From the NCBI GenBank assembly GCA_022508375.1, contig JAFLVJ010000003.1, positions 1-64,000 on the forward strand: a stretch of DNA of 64,000 nucleotides, written 5' to 3'. The DNA is from Clostridiales bacterium (GTDB lineage Bacteria > Bacillota > Clostridia > Christensenellales > CAG-314). The translations under genes were made by a program, and so were the position numbers. The notes beneath the pieces are model-generated. The model was given only the letters and a program-made list of their open reading frames with translations. It had not been told where the DNA came from and made no database searches. Below, piece after piece: positions 42,186 to 48,883 of the stretch. The stretch's first letter is position 1. Each line of letters opens with the position of its first letter.

Positions 42186-43225
42186 AGAGTTTGGGCGTTG
42201 ACTGCGATACCGTCGCCGTTACCTAACGCACCCAAGTGCTCCGTTGTAGTTGCGGATAAATTGACGCAACCGGGCGAAACCTTGAGTATTGCAGACAAAC
42301 GGTTTGCCATTTCGTCAACGTGGGGTGAAATTTTCGGTGCTTGACATATAATCACCGCCGAAACGTTTACGACTTCGTAACCGCTTTGTGCAGCAAGTTC
42401 CACACATTGCGCCAGTAGCTTTGTACTGTCTGCGCCCTTGTAGCGCTCGTCTGTGTCGGGAAATTGATGCCCTATATCCTTGTTGCCCGATGCGGACAAT
42501 ATTGCGTCGCTTATAGCGTGGCATAACGCATCGGCGTCCGAGTGACCTTGTAACTTCTTGTCAAAGGGGATTGTTACTCCGCCTAGTATCACACCGTTTC
42601 CCTCTCCAAAAGGATGAACGTCGAAACCTACACCCACCTTAAATTCGGGCAAATCTTCCTTAAACGTAATCTTGGTATTGCCACGCATACCCTCGACAAA
42701 GTTGACTGCGCCGTACGTATCGAAGTACAGCGTGCTCTCGTCAGTGTAGTCGCCTGTTGCGTGTTCGACGGCGTAACGTAGCTTAGCAACGTCGAAAACC
42801 TGTGGCGTTTGAACTGTAAACAAAGCGTTTCTGTTTGCTTTTTTTACTCCGCTCTTTCCCTTTGTATAAACGGTATCCGTTACCGGCAAATGGGGCACAG
42901 CCGAACCATGTTGCTCCGCCTCGGCGTAAAGTCGCTCGACAAATTGACGGGTAATAAACGGGCGCGCGCCGTCATGGATTGCGACAAGTCCGTGACCGTC
43001 CGCTACTTTCATAAGTCCGTTAAACACCGACTGAAAGCGAGTGTTACCGCCCTCGGCGTATATGGTGCCGTCTATCTTTTGTCCTACTACAACAACTACG
43101 TCCGCAACAGCCTGAAAAACGTCCACACTGTGTTGTAGGACGCTTTTGTCAAGTAATTGTTCATTGAGTTTGTCTTTGCCGTAACGGGAGGAAGTTCCAC
43201 CCGCCACAATGATTGCGTATTTCAT
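42170..43225 (-). CDS. ispDF: Bifunctional IspD/IspF (methylerythritol phosphate pathway)
   Basis: A 351-residue fusion of two enzymes of isoprenoid precursor synthesis. Residues 1-195 are the IspD cytidylyltransferase (IIVAGGTSSRYGKDKLNEQL, GLVAIHDGARPFI, PVTDTVY, LFTVQTPQVF). Residues about 196-351 are IspF, 2-C-methyl-D-erythritol 2,4-cyclodiphosphate synthase (VGVGFDVHPFGEG with metal Asp/His, LQGHSDADALCHAISDAIL, DIGHQFPDTD, SATTTEHLGALGNGDGIAV). IspE acts between these steps. The extreme C-terminus (LRRL-stop) is formed by repeat copy C, so the native end has been replaced. Confidence 0.97.
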   Translation of the reverse strand: MKYAIIVAGGTSSRYGKDKLNEQLLDKSVLQHSVDVFQAVADVVVVVGQKIDGTIYAEGGNTRFQSVFNGLMKVADGHGLVAIHDGARPFITRQFVERLYAEAEQHGSAVPHLPVTDTVYTKGKSGVKKANRNALFTVQTPQVFDVAKLRYAVEHATGDYTDESTLYFDTYGAVNFVEGMRGNTKITFKEDLPEFKVGVGFDVHPFGEGNGVILGGVTIPFDKKLQGHSDADALCHAISDAILSASGNKDIGHQFPDTDERYKGADSTKLLAQCVELAAQSGYEVVNVSAVIICQAPKISPHVDEMANRLSAILKVSPGCVNLSATTTEHLGALGNGDGIAVNAQTLLRRL

Positions 43226-43257
43226 AATTGAAACCTAGATTTTTTGCAAAATGTTCC

Positions 43258-43427
43258 TTGAAAGTGCAGTCGCGCGGTAGGTGTGGCGAGGATGCAGTCC
43301 GACCCCCAGCGATTGTAATAATCGCGTGGCAACTAGTGGCAGTTGTCTGAAGGGAGTGTACTAGACGTACACGACCGAAGCAATCTGACGCACGTAGCCA
43401 TCATAACGCGATGAATGCGCCTTCAAA
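43258..43427. repeat. Intergenic inverted-repeat element, copy E (GAAAGTGCAGTCG subfamily)
   Basis: Left end TTGAAAGTGCAGTCGCGCG, right end (reverse complement) TTTGAAGGCGCATTCATCGCG. The core is GGGAGTGTACTAGACGTACA then CGACCGAAG. It also has the CCGACCCCCAGCGATT block found in copy A of the other subfamily. The right end overlaps the stop codon of rqcP. Confidence 0.85.
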
Positions 43428-43671
43428 GTTCAGCTATAATTTCGTACATCTCGCTTGCCTCATCCTTCTTGACGGACTCCTTGAGCATTTTCACCTTGAA
43501 GGTAAGGGATGCAGTTGCAAAGTGTACAACAACAAGGTCGCCAACCTTTAGTTGACAACCGGGCTTAGCAGGACGTCCGTTGACGTCCACGCGTCCCGCC
43601 GTACACGCCTCCTGCGCTACGGTTCGACGCTTCAATATTCGGGATACCTTCAGAAACTTATCTAAACGCAT
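43423..43671 (-). CDS. rqcP: S4-domain protein RqcP (YabO/Hsp15 family)
   Basis: An 82-residue S4 RNA-binding protein very close to Bacillus YabO/RqcP in length and pattern: MRLDKFLKVSRILKRRTVAQ, GRVDVNGRPAKPG, KVGDLVVVHF, then KKDEASEMYEII. RqcP works with RqcH to add alanine tails on stalled 50S nascent chains. The TGA stop lies in the end of repeat copy E. It follows recR after a 74-bp gap that contains a compact hairpin element. Confidence 0.93.
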   Translation of the reverse strand: MRLDKFLKVSRILKRRTVAQEACTAGRVDVNGRPAKPGCQLKVGDLVVVHFATASLTFKVKMLKESVKKDEASEMYEIIAEL

Positions 43672-43684
43672 AATAAACTTAACA

Positions 43685-43738
43685 GTCCCTCAGTCTGCTA
43701 TGCAGACAGCTCCCGTTACAAATAGGAGCTATTTTTTG
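43685..43738 (+). repeat. Compact double-hairpin (REP-like) element between recR and rqcP
   Basis: CCCTCAGTCTGCTATGCAGA then CAGCTCCC, followed by AGGAGCT and ATTTTTT. The first hairpin is GTCTGC-TAT-GCAGAC; AGCTCC pairs with GGAGCT, and a T6 run follows on the plus strand. I recall similar CCCTCAGTC...GACAGCTCCC repeats scattered in many gut Firmicutes genomes. Could act as a terminator for plus-strand read-through. Confidence 0.55.
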
Positions 43739-43745
43739 CACAAGG

Positions 43746-44336
43746 TCACAATTCTTTTCTATTTGTAAATGCCCTTGAAAGCGTAACCTCATCCGCGTAT
43801 TGTAGTTCGCTACCGATAGATATACCTTGAGCAAGGCGCGTAACCTTGATACCGTACTGCTTGACAAAACGCACAATGTAAGTTGCCGTTGCCTCGCCTT
43901 CCGCCGAGGTATCCGTTGCGAGAATTACTTCCTTGACATCACCTGTCAAACGCTGAAACAGTTCCGCCAAGCGAATATCTTCGCGACCTACACCCTTTAA
44001 AGGATTGAGCACACCGCCAAGCACGTGATACACACCGTGATATTCGCCAAGACGCTCGACCGCAAGTACGTCCTTAGCCTCCTGCACTACGCAGATTGTC
44101 GAGTTGTCCCGCGTGTTGCATATGTGGCAAGGATCCGTATCGGTGTAGTTTCCGCATACGGAGCAAACGGTTACCTTGTCCTTGGCGTCAATTACCGCCT
44201 GAGCAAAGGCGTGCGCTTCCTCTTGCGTCATTGAAAGAACAGTCAACGCGTACCGTTGAGCCGTCTTGCTGCCAACGCCGGGAAGCTTGGTGAATTGGCG
44301 AATTAACTTTTCGATTGGTTCGATGTAGTTTGGCAT
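43746..44336 (-). CDS. recR: Recombination mediator RecR
   Basis: A 196-residue protein of normal length. Helix-hairpin-helix FTKLPGVGSKTAQRYALTVL, four-cysteine zinc finger (CSVCGNYTDTDPCHIC), and a Toprim domain with EAKDVLAVERLGEY and ATDTSAEGEATATYI, then a C-terminal Walker-B-like tail (LAQGISIGSELQYADEVTLS). It helps load RecA in RecFOR repair. Encoded after ybaB in the widespread dnaX-ybaB-recR arrangement. Confidence 0.98.
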   Translation of the reverse strand: MPNYIEPIEKLIRQFTKLPGVGSKTAQRYALTVLSMTQEEAHAFAQAVIDAKDKVTVCSVCGNYTDTDPCHICNTRDNSTICVVQEAKDVLAVERLGEYHGVYHVLGGVLNPLKGVGREDIRLAELFQRLTGDVKEVILATDTSAEGEATATYIVRFVKQYGIKVTRLAQGISIGSELQYADEVTLSRAFTNRKEL

Positions 44337-44386
44337 GGTATAACTTTATCCTTATGGTCTTTGATTAGAACGCGCGTGTGGTCGGT

Positions 44387-44749
44387 TTAAAGTAATCCTT
44401 TCATTGCCGCAAATGGCGCCATGAGTTTATCTTCTTCCTCCTGCGCCTTGGAATACGCGTCGTTGATTGCTGCCAATACAAGATCCTCGAGCATTTCGTG
44501 ATCGTCCGGATCACATGCCTCGGGCTTAATCTTGACGGACAAAATATTCTTTTTACCGTTGCAAGTAACCTCTACAAGTCCGCCGGACGCTGCGCCTGTA
44601 ACTTCCAATTCTTCCAACTGTTGTTGCGCTTCGGCTAGCTTTTGTTGCATCTGTTGCGCCTGCTTCATGAGGTTTTGCATGTTTCCACCGCCAAAGCCAC
44701 CACCGCGTGCGCCTCCACCTGCTCCGTTGTATCCATATTTGTTTCCCAT
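44387..44749 (-). CDS. ybaB: YbaB/EbfC family nucleoid-associated protein
   Basis: A 120-residue protein with the family pattern: NLMKQAQQMQQKLAEAQQQL (helix 1), EVTGAASGGLVEVTCNGKKN, and the C-terminal helix ending MAPFAAMKGLL. The N-terminus is preceded by a Gly-rich stretch (GYNGAGGGARGGGFGGG) that is longer than usual. It binds DNA as a dimer. Strong SD AAGGAG. Between dnaX and recR, as expected. Confidence 0.95.
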   Translation of the reverse strand: MGNKYGYNGAGGGARGGGFGGGNMQNLMKQAQQMQQKLAEAQQQLEELEVTGAASGGLVEVTCNGKKNILSVKIKPEACDPDDHEMLEDLVLAAINDAYSKAQEEEDKLMAPFAAMKGLL

Positions 44750-44767
44750 AATCGTACTCCTTTTATA

Positions 44768-46261
44768 TCACTTCTTATCGTCAAACGTGACGTTTTTACC
44801 AAGTCCGTTAAGTTGCTTTTCTACGTCGCTGTCCGATACTTGTTCTTCCAGTTGAATGACCACTTTGTTGTCACATAAAACTGCCACTTCCGCTTGAATT
44901 ATCCTTTTGTATTTGTTTTCGATGAGCCAATAGGAGCCTTCTCCGCATTTGATAACGTAGTTCCCCTGACTGTCGAACTCTACCTTGACGTCGCGCCACA
45001 CTCCGCTGAGCAGAGGTTCGTTTTTGGCGTCAATGGACATCTTGACACCGCGCCAAATGGACTTGGGGTCGGTTTTATCCACGACGTACAGTCCCTTGCT
45101 TTCGGCGGATATATTTTGCGGGAGTTGCTCCAAACGCGTCAAACGAGTGTTGAGACCTTCGTAGTCCACCTCACCGCTGCTTGACGCAACCTTGAGAGCC
45201 GTAGCCTCGAATAGCATCAATGGTGACAGTGCATAACGTAGATTGGTTTCGAGGCTTACGAGCTGATCTATAGCGTAAAGAAGTTTCTTTACAGTGACGG
45301 TATCGGCAAGCTCCTTTAGCCCTTGATAAACGTCCTGTGGCAACATCAATATTTTGTTGGCATCCTGTACCAGCTTTACAGTTAGTAAGTCGCGGATATA
45401 CAGCGACAAATCCTTGTTTAAGCGGGCAACGTCCTTTCCTTCGGATACCAACTTGTTGGTTTCGGTAAGTATATCGGCTGTCGCGTTGGTTAACACTGCT
45501 TTGCAAAGCGACGCTATGTTGCTTTGTGATGATACGCCCAATATGGACATTACGTCGTCATACGTCAGCTTGCCTGTGGCAGAATAACATCTGTCAGCAA
45601 TGGATACGCAATCTCTCACACTGCCCTCGCCTGCTTGCGCTATTGCTTGGACAGCTTCCATTGTGTACTCTTTACCTTCAGCGTCGTATATCTTGCAAAC
45701 GTGTTGAGCCAATACCGGCGTAGGAACAAGTCGGAAATCGAATCGCATACAGCGCGAAAGAATCGTTGCGGGAATCTTGTGTACTTCCGTTGTGCACAAT
45801 ATGAACAACGCGTGCGCGGGCGGTTCCTCAAGAGTCTTGAGTAGCGCGTTGAATGCGCCGACGGACAGCATGTGAACCTCGTCGATAATATATACCTTGT
45901 ATTTGCCGTTTACGGGAGGATATGCCACCTTTTCGCGAATGTCACGGGCGTAATCTACACCGTTGTTACTTGCCGCGTCCATTTCAATAATATCAAGGTT
46001 GGCGGCGCCTACGGTGTTGCAAACAGCGCATTTGCCACAGGGATTACCGTTGTGTTCCTTGGCATGGGGACAGTTTACTGCGCGGGCAAAAATCTTAGCG
46101 GTACTTGTTTTGCCCGTTCCGCGTGTACCCGTAAACAGATACGCGTGCGACACCTTGTCCTGCAATATCTGGTTGCGCAAAGTATTGATAATATGGTCCT
46201 GTCCTATTACCTCGTCGAAATTAGACGGACGGTATTTACGGTACAATGCAACGTATTTCAT
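44768..46261 (-). CDS. dnaX: DNA polymerase III gamma/tau subunit
   Basis: A 497-residue clamp-loader ATPase. Walker A FTGTRGTGKTSTAKIF (about 43-58), zinc-binding cysteines (CPHAKEHNGNPCGKCAVC), Walker B YIIDEVHML, LEEPPAHALFILCTTEVHKI, and the sensor/arginine-finger ATILSRCMRF are all present, followed by the collar domain (about 230-360) and a short C-terminal region. The full tau form in other bacteria is 550-640 residues, so this is compact. Its SD (AAGGAG) is made from the last codons of the sigma factor gene, 1 nt away. Confidence 0.97.
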   Translation of the reverse strand: MKYVALYRKYRPSNFDEVIGQDHIINTLRNQILQDKVSHAYLFTGTRGTGKTSTAKIFARAVNCPHAKEHNGNPCGKCAVCNTVGAANLDIIEMDAASNNGVDYARDIREKVAYPPVNGKYKVYIIDEVHMLSVGAFNALLKTLEEPPAHALFILCTTEVHKIPATILSRCMRFDFRLVPTPVLAQHVCKIYDAEGKEYTMEAVQAIAQAGEGSVRDCVSIADRCYSATGKLTYDDVMSILGVSSQSNIASLCKAVLTNATADILTETNKLVSEGKDVARLNKDLSLYIRDLLTVKLVQDANKILMLPQDVYQGLKELADTVTVKKLLYAIDQLVSLETNLRYALSPLMLFEATALKVASSSGEVDYEGLNTRLTRLEQLPQNISAESKGLYVVDKTDPKSIWRGVKMSIDAKNEPLLSGVWRDVKVEFDSQGNYVIKCGEGSYWLIENKYKRIIQAEVAVLCDNKVVIQLEEQVSDSDVEKQLNGLGKNVTFDDKK

Positions 46262-46262
46262 A

Positions 46263-46805
46263 TTACTCCTTGTACATTAACAGCTTGCGGCGGGCTCTTT
46301 GCAAAGCTCCGTCCACTGCTTTGTAGCTTTTGTTGGTGTGTACGGCTATATCGTCGTAACTGTAGCCATCGGCGAATAAAGTGAGCACCTTTCGCTCGAA
46401 TGGGGTAAGTTTTTCCTTAATTAGTTGAGCAACCTTTTCGGCGTACTCCTTTTGCAATAGATTTTCAAGCGGACTATTGACTGAGTCGGATAATTGCGCA
46501 ACCGTTTCCAGTTCGACGAAGTTGGAAAGCGGTTTTTGGCTGGCGCCGTTGTCGCGCTTGACAGCGTCCAACAGTTGGCGCAATACGCAAAGCTCCACAA
46601 ACGAAGGGAAAGCGCCCTTGTTTTCGTCGTAGTTGGTGATTGCGTAAAACAATCCCAACATACCTTCCTGCAACAAGTCGTCCTTGTCCCCACCCACCAA
46701 GTAAAACTTGTTGGCGTAGGAGCGGATAAGTCCCTTGTAGTTGCTTACCAATTGCTCGATTGCAACCTGATTACCTGCTTTTGCCTGCTTGATGATTTCT
46801 TCCAA
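46263..46805 (-). CDS. Sigma-70 family factor of the SigH (Spo0H) type
   Basis: A 180-residue sigma factor. Region 2: NYKGLIRSYANKFYLVGGD, then KDDLLQEGMLGLFYAITNYD, and FVELCVLRQLLDAVKRDN; region 4: LTPFERKVLTLFADGYSYDD, IAVHTNKSYKAVDGALQRAR. The FYLVGGDKDDLLQEG block and the gene order rlmB-sigH-dnaX point to SigH, the transition-state and early sporulation sigma of Firmicutes. It is shorter than Bacillus SigH (218). TTG start, 2 nt after the rlmB stop, with SD AGAGG inside rlmB. Whether this organism sporulates cannot be told from the window. Confidence 0.88.
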   Translation of the reverse strand: MEEIIKQAKAGNQVAIEQLVSNYKGLIRSYANKFYLVGGDKDDLLQEGMLGLFYAITNYDENKGAFPSFVELCVLRQLLDAVKRDNGASQKPLSNFVELETVAQLSDSVNSPLENLLQKEYAEKVAQLIKEKLTPFERKVLTLFADGYSYDDIAVHTNKSYKAVDGALQRARRKLLMYKE

Positions 46806-46807
46806 AG

Positions 46808-47509
46808 TTAACCTCTTTGTCGTATGACCTCATAAACGGCTATTCCGCACGCTACCGAGGCGTTTAACGAGTTTACTTTTCCTTTTAGTTTGAGGGATAC
46901 CACGCCGTCACAACATTGCTTGGTGTAGGCGGATATTCCGTCTCCTTCACTACCCACTACAAGCGCGATTGAACCTGTGAGGTTTGCCGAAGTAATTTCC
47001 TGTCCGTCCATGTCCAGCGCATATACCCACACGCCCGAACTTTGCAGTTGTTTTATCGCGTTGTTTATGTTGGTTACGCGCGCTATCTTCATGTGCGCAA
47101 CGGCTCCTGCCGATGTGCGTACGACGGTGTCGGTAACTGCAACCTGACGGTTACGCCCAATAATAATGCCATCCACTCCTGCACATTCGCAAGCGCGGAT
47201 TATGCTACCGAAATTGTGCGGATCGGATAGGTTATCCAAAATAACTACAAACGGAGTAGGATTCCCCTCAAGAATATCCTCTAATTGACAGTAATTAAAG
47301 TCCGTTACGTCGGCAACGTAGCCTTGGTGCTTCCCTTCTATACTTGCTTTGTCCAATACGCTCTTATCTACGAAGCTTACCTTGACCCCCTTACTGCGGG
47401 CAAGTGCAACGATACTATTTGACATGCCCTTTTCTACCATGAGCGAGTTTACGGTGATATCATCCGATTTGAGCGCTTCGTAAACGCTGTTTCTTCCTTC
47501 TATTTTCAT
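46808..47509 (-). CDS. rlmB: 23S rRNA 2'-O-ribose methyltransferase (TrmH/RlmB family)
   Basis: A 233-residue SPOUT methyltransferase. An N-terminal substrate-binding domain (EGRNSVYEALKSDD) is followed by the knotted catalytic domain with the three family motifs: LDNLSDPHNFGSIIRACECA, IALVVGSEGDGIS, and VSLKLKGKVNSLNASVACGI. RlmB methylates G2251 (E. coli numbering) of 23S rRNA; YacO-type relatives in Firmicutes lie in this same cluster. No SD is seen. Repeat copy F lies in the 66-bp gap to mrnC. Confidence 0.95.
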   Translation of the reverse strand: MKIEGRNSVYEALKSDDITVNSLMVEKGMSNSIVALARSKGVKVSFVDKSVLDKASIEGKHQGYVADVTDFNYCQLEDILEGNPTPFVVILDNLSDPHNFGSIIRACECAGVDGIIIGRNRQVAVTDTVVRTSAGAVAHMKIARVTNINNAIKQLQSSGVWVYALDMDGQEITSANLTGSIALVVGSEGDGISAYTKQCCDGVVSLKLKGKVNSLNASVACGIAVYEVIRQRG

Positions 47510-47539
47510 AACAATTACTGTAAAACCTGACTAATATTA

Positions 47540-47599
47540 TTGGGAAAGCACAGTCGTGACCCAGACGACAAGTATCTAGTCAATGAATGTGCTTTCCAA
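47540..47599. repeat. Intergenic inverted-repeat element, copy F (short)
   Basis: A 60-bp member: TTGGGAAAGCACAGTCGTGA at the left and, reverse-complemented, TTGGAAAGCACATTCATTG at the right. The core found in longer copies is absent. It overlaps the last codons of mrnC (STFID-stop). Confidence 0.75.
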
Positions 47600-47971
47600 T
47601 ATGTGTTGTAGGCGCTCCATTTGCCCTGTAAGATACAAATACCCAAGCACTGCCTCAAAACCCGTAGCCTTGCGGTAATCGGCACCGGACTGATTTTTCG
47701 CCCTGTGATGCGAACTGCTGTTGCGTCCGCGCAAATATACCGATTGCTCCGTTTCCGTAAAACTGTCGAAAAGCTTTTCCGCCAGTTTTGCCTGTGTTTC
47801 CGCCTTAACTACACTACTTGCCATCCTGTGCAATTCGTCGATCTTTTTGTCACAGGAGATAACTAGACTGTTACGTACGTACAAACTGTGTACGGCGTCT
47901 CCCACGTAGGCAAGTGTAAGAGCGTTGAGTAACAATGCCTCTTTTTCACTGATGGGTGTAAATAACTCCAA
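47576..47971 (-). CDS. mrnC: Mini-ribonuclease III
   Basis: A 131-residue RNase III catalytic domain without a double-stranded-RNA-binding domain: NALTLAYVGDAVHSLYVRN, RGRNSSSHHRAKNQSGADYR, and ATGFEAVLGYLYLTG. Mini-RNase III trims 23S rRNA ends in Bacillus. TTG start, supported by GGAGGT 9 nt upstream. The last codons (ESTFID-stop) are made by repeat copy F. First gene of the mrnC-rlmB-sigH-dnaX-ybaB-recR-rqcP run. Confidence 0.94.
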   Translation of the reverse strand: MELFTPISEKEALLLNALTLAYVGDAVHSLYVRNSLVISCDKKIDELHRMASSVVKAETQAKLAEKLFDSFTETEQSVYLRGRNSSSHHRAKNQSGADYRKATGFEAVLGYLYLTGQMERLQHILESTFID

Positions 47972-48000
47972 TTAGCCGTGACCTCCTTGCAACAATACCA

Positions 48001-48040
48001 TGAAAGTACAGTCGCGCATACCACGATGAATGCGCTTTCA
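48001..48040. repeat. Intergenic inverted-repeat element, copy G (minimal)
   Basis: A 40-bp version of only the two ends: TGAAAGTACAGTCGCGC and, reverse-complemented, TGAAAGCGCATTCATCG. It sits 24 bp from the larger copy H. Confidence 0.8.
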
Positions 48041-48063
48041 ATTCATTTATTAAAATAATTTGT

Positions 48064-48190
48064 TTGAAAGTGCAGTCGCGCGTTAGGTAGGCAACTGGTG
48101 AGAAGCCGATTGACGGGAGCGTACTAAGACGTACGTGACCGAAGCGGCTTAACGCACGTAGCCTGCATCACGCGATGAATGCGCTTTCAA
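48064..48190. repeat. Intergenic inverted-repeat element, copy H (full length)
   Basis: TTGAAAGTGCAGTCGCGCG at the left, TTGAAAGCGCATTCATCGCG (reverse complement) at the right, core GGGAGCGTACTAAGACGTAC then GTGACCGAAG. The right end overlaps the TGA stop of the GNAT gene. The clearest full-length member. Confidence 0.88.
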
Positions 48191-48756
48191 TCTTCCGTAA
48201 AGAATTTCTTGCCGTAAACAACCGACCCCTTGAGAAAGTCGATATCTTCGTAACCCAGTTTATCGTACAATGCGCGTGCGGAGGACTTTTCGCCGCAGAC
48301 GAGATATATTCCTTCAACGTACATTTCGCGCAGTTTGTTTTCCAAAGTGCTGATAAGCTGTGTGCCAAGCTCCTCACTTTCATACTGCTCAAGCATATGA
48401 ATATGCATATGTGCCAAATAACCCATACGAACATAGCGCGACGTTACCTTGAGTTGCGCATTGTATAAAAAGTATTCGCTACTGTTTAGCTTGTGTAACA
48501 AAGGAAGATACAACTCCGTCATCTTCTCTTCGTAGTCATCCCTGTCAACCGAACACAAAACGTAGCCTACGGGGATATCGTTATCGTCCACTGCTACGAA
48601 ACAGTAATCCGACTGATTGTCAAGATAGTAGTCACACAACACCGCCGTGAGCGTTGCGCGTGTTACGGGGGTATCGTTATCGGCATACTTGGACGTAGCA
48701 ACACATATATCCTGAACGTAACGGAAGTCTTTCTTTTGATAAGGTCTGATAGTCAT
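48187..48756 (-). CDS. GNAT family N-acetyltransferase
   Basis: A 189-residue acetyltransferase: MTIRPYQKKDFRYVQDIC at the N-terminus, a YCFVAVDDNDIPVGYVLCSV strand, AHMHIHMLEQYESEELGTQL (motif A, of the H-x-HI-x-x-L type seen in the O-GlcNAcase-associated acetyltransferase subgroup), and SSARALYDKLGYEDI (motif B). The acetyl-CoA loop ESEELG is a poor match to the usual Q/R-x-x-G-x-G, so cofactor binding is uncertain. Start chosen at ATG 48756 behind GGAGG. The stop overlaps repeat copy H. Substrate unknown. Confidence 0.85.
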   Translation of the reverse strand: MTIRPYQKKDFRYVQDICVATSKYADNDTPVTRATLTAVLCDYYLDNQSDYCFVAVDDNDIPVGYVLCSVDRDDYEEKMTELYLPLLHKLNSSEYFLYNAQLKVTSRYVRMGYLAHMHIHMLEQYESEELGTQLISTLENKLREMYVEGIYLVCGEKSSARALYDKLGYEDIDFLKGSVVYGKKFFTED

Positions 48757-48793
48757 ATTTCCTCCATACGGACATAATATTCCATTATTTTGT

Positions 48794-48822
48794 ATAGTAT
48801 CACACACTACCGATATTGTCAA
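48794..48822 (-). promoter_or_regulatory. Promoter of the GNAT gene
   Basis: TTGACA (48817-48822), 17-bp spacer, TACTAT (48794-48799) on the minus strand, directly after the terminator of the surface-protein gene. Confidence 0.55.
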
Positions 48823-48832
48823 GTGACAATAC

Positions 48833-48863
48833 AAAAGGCTGCCGCAATTGCAACAGCCTTTTT
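48833..48863 (-). terminator. Terminator of the 917-residue surface protein gene
   Basis: AAAAGGCTG pairs with CAGCCTTTTT. The loop holds the palindrome GCAATTGC. It lies about 20 bp after the stop codon. Confidence 0.83.
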
Positions 48864-48883
48864 ATATGTGATTGTTCACAAAA

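Noticed and set aside
46262-46270. Small cytoplasmic (SRP) RNA near dnaX, as in Bacillus
   Set aside because: The genes around dnaX are packed within 1-20 bp, leaving no room for an RNA gene.
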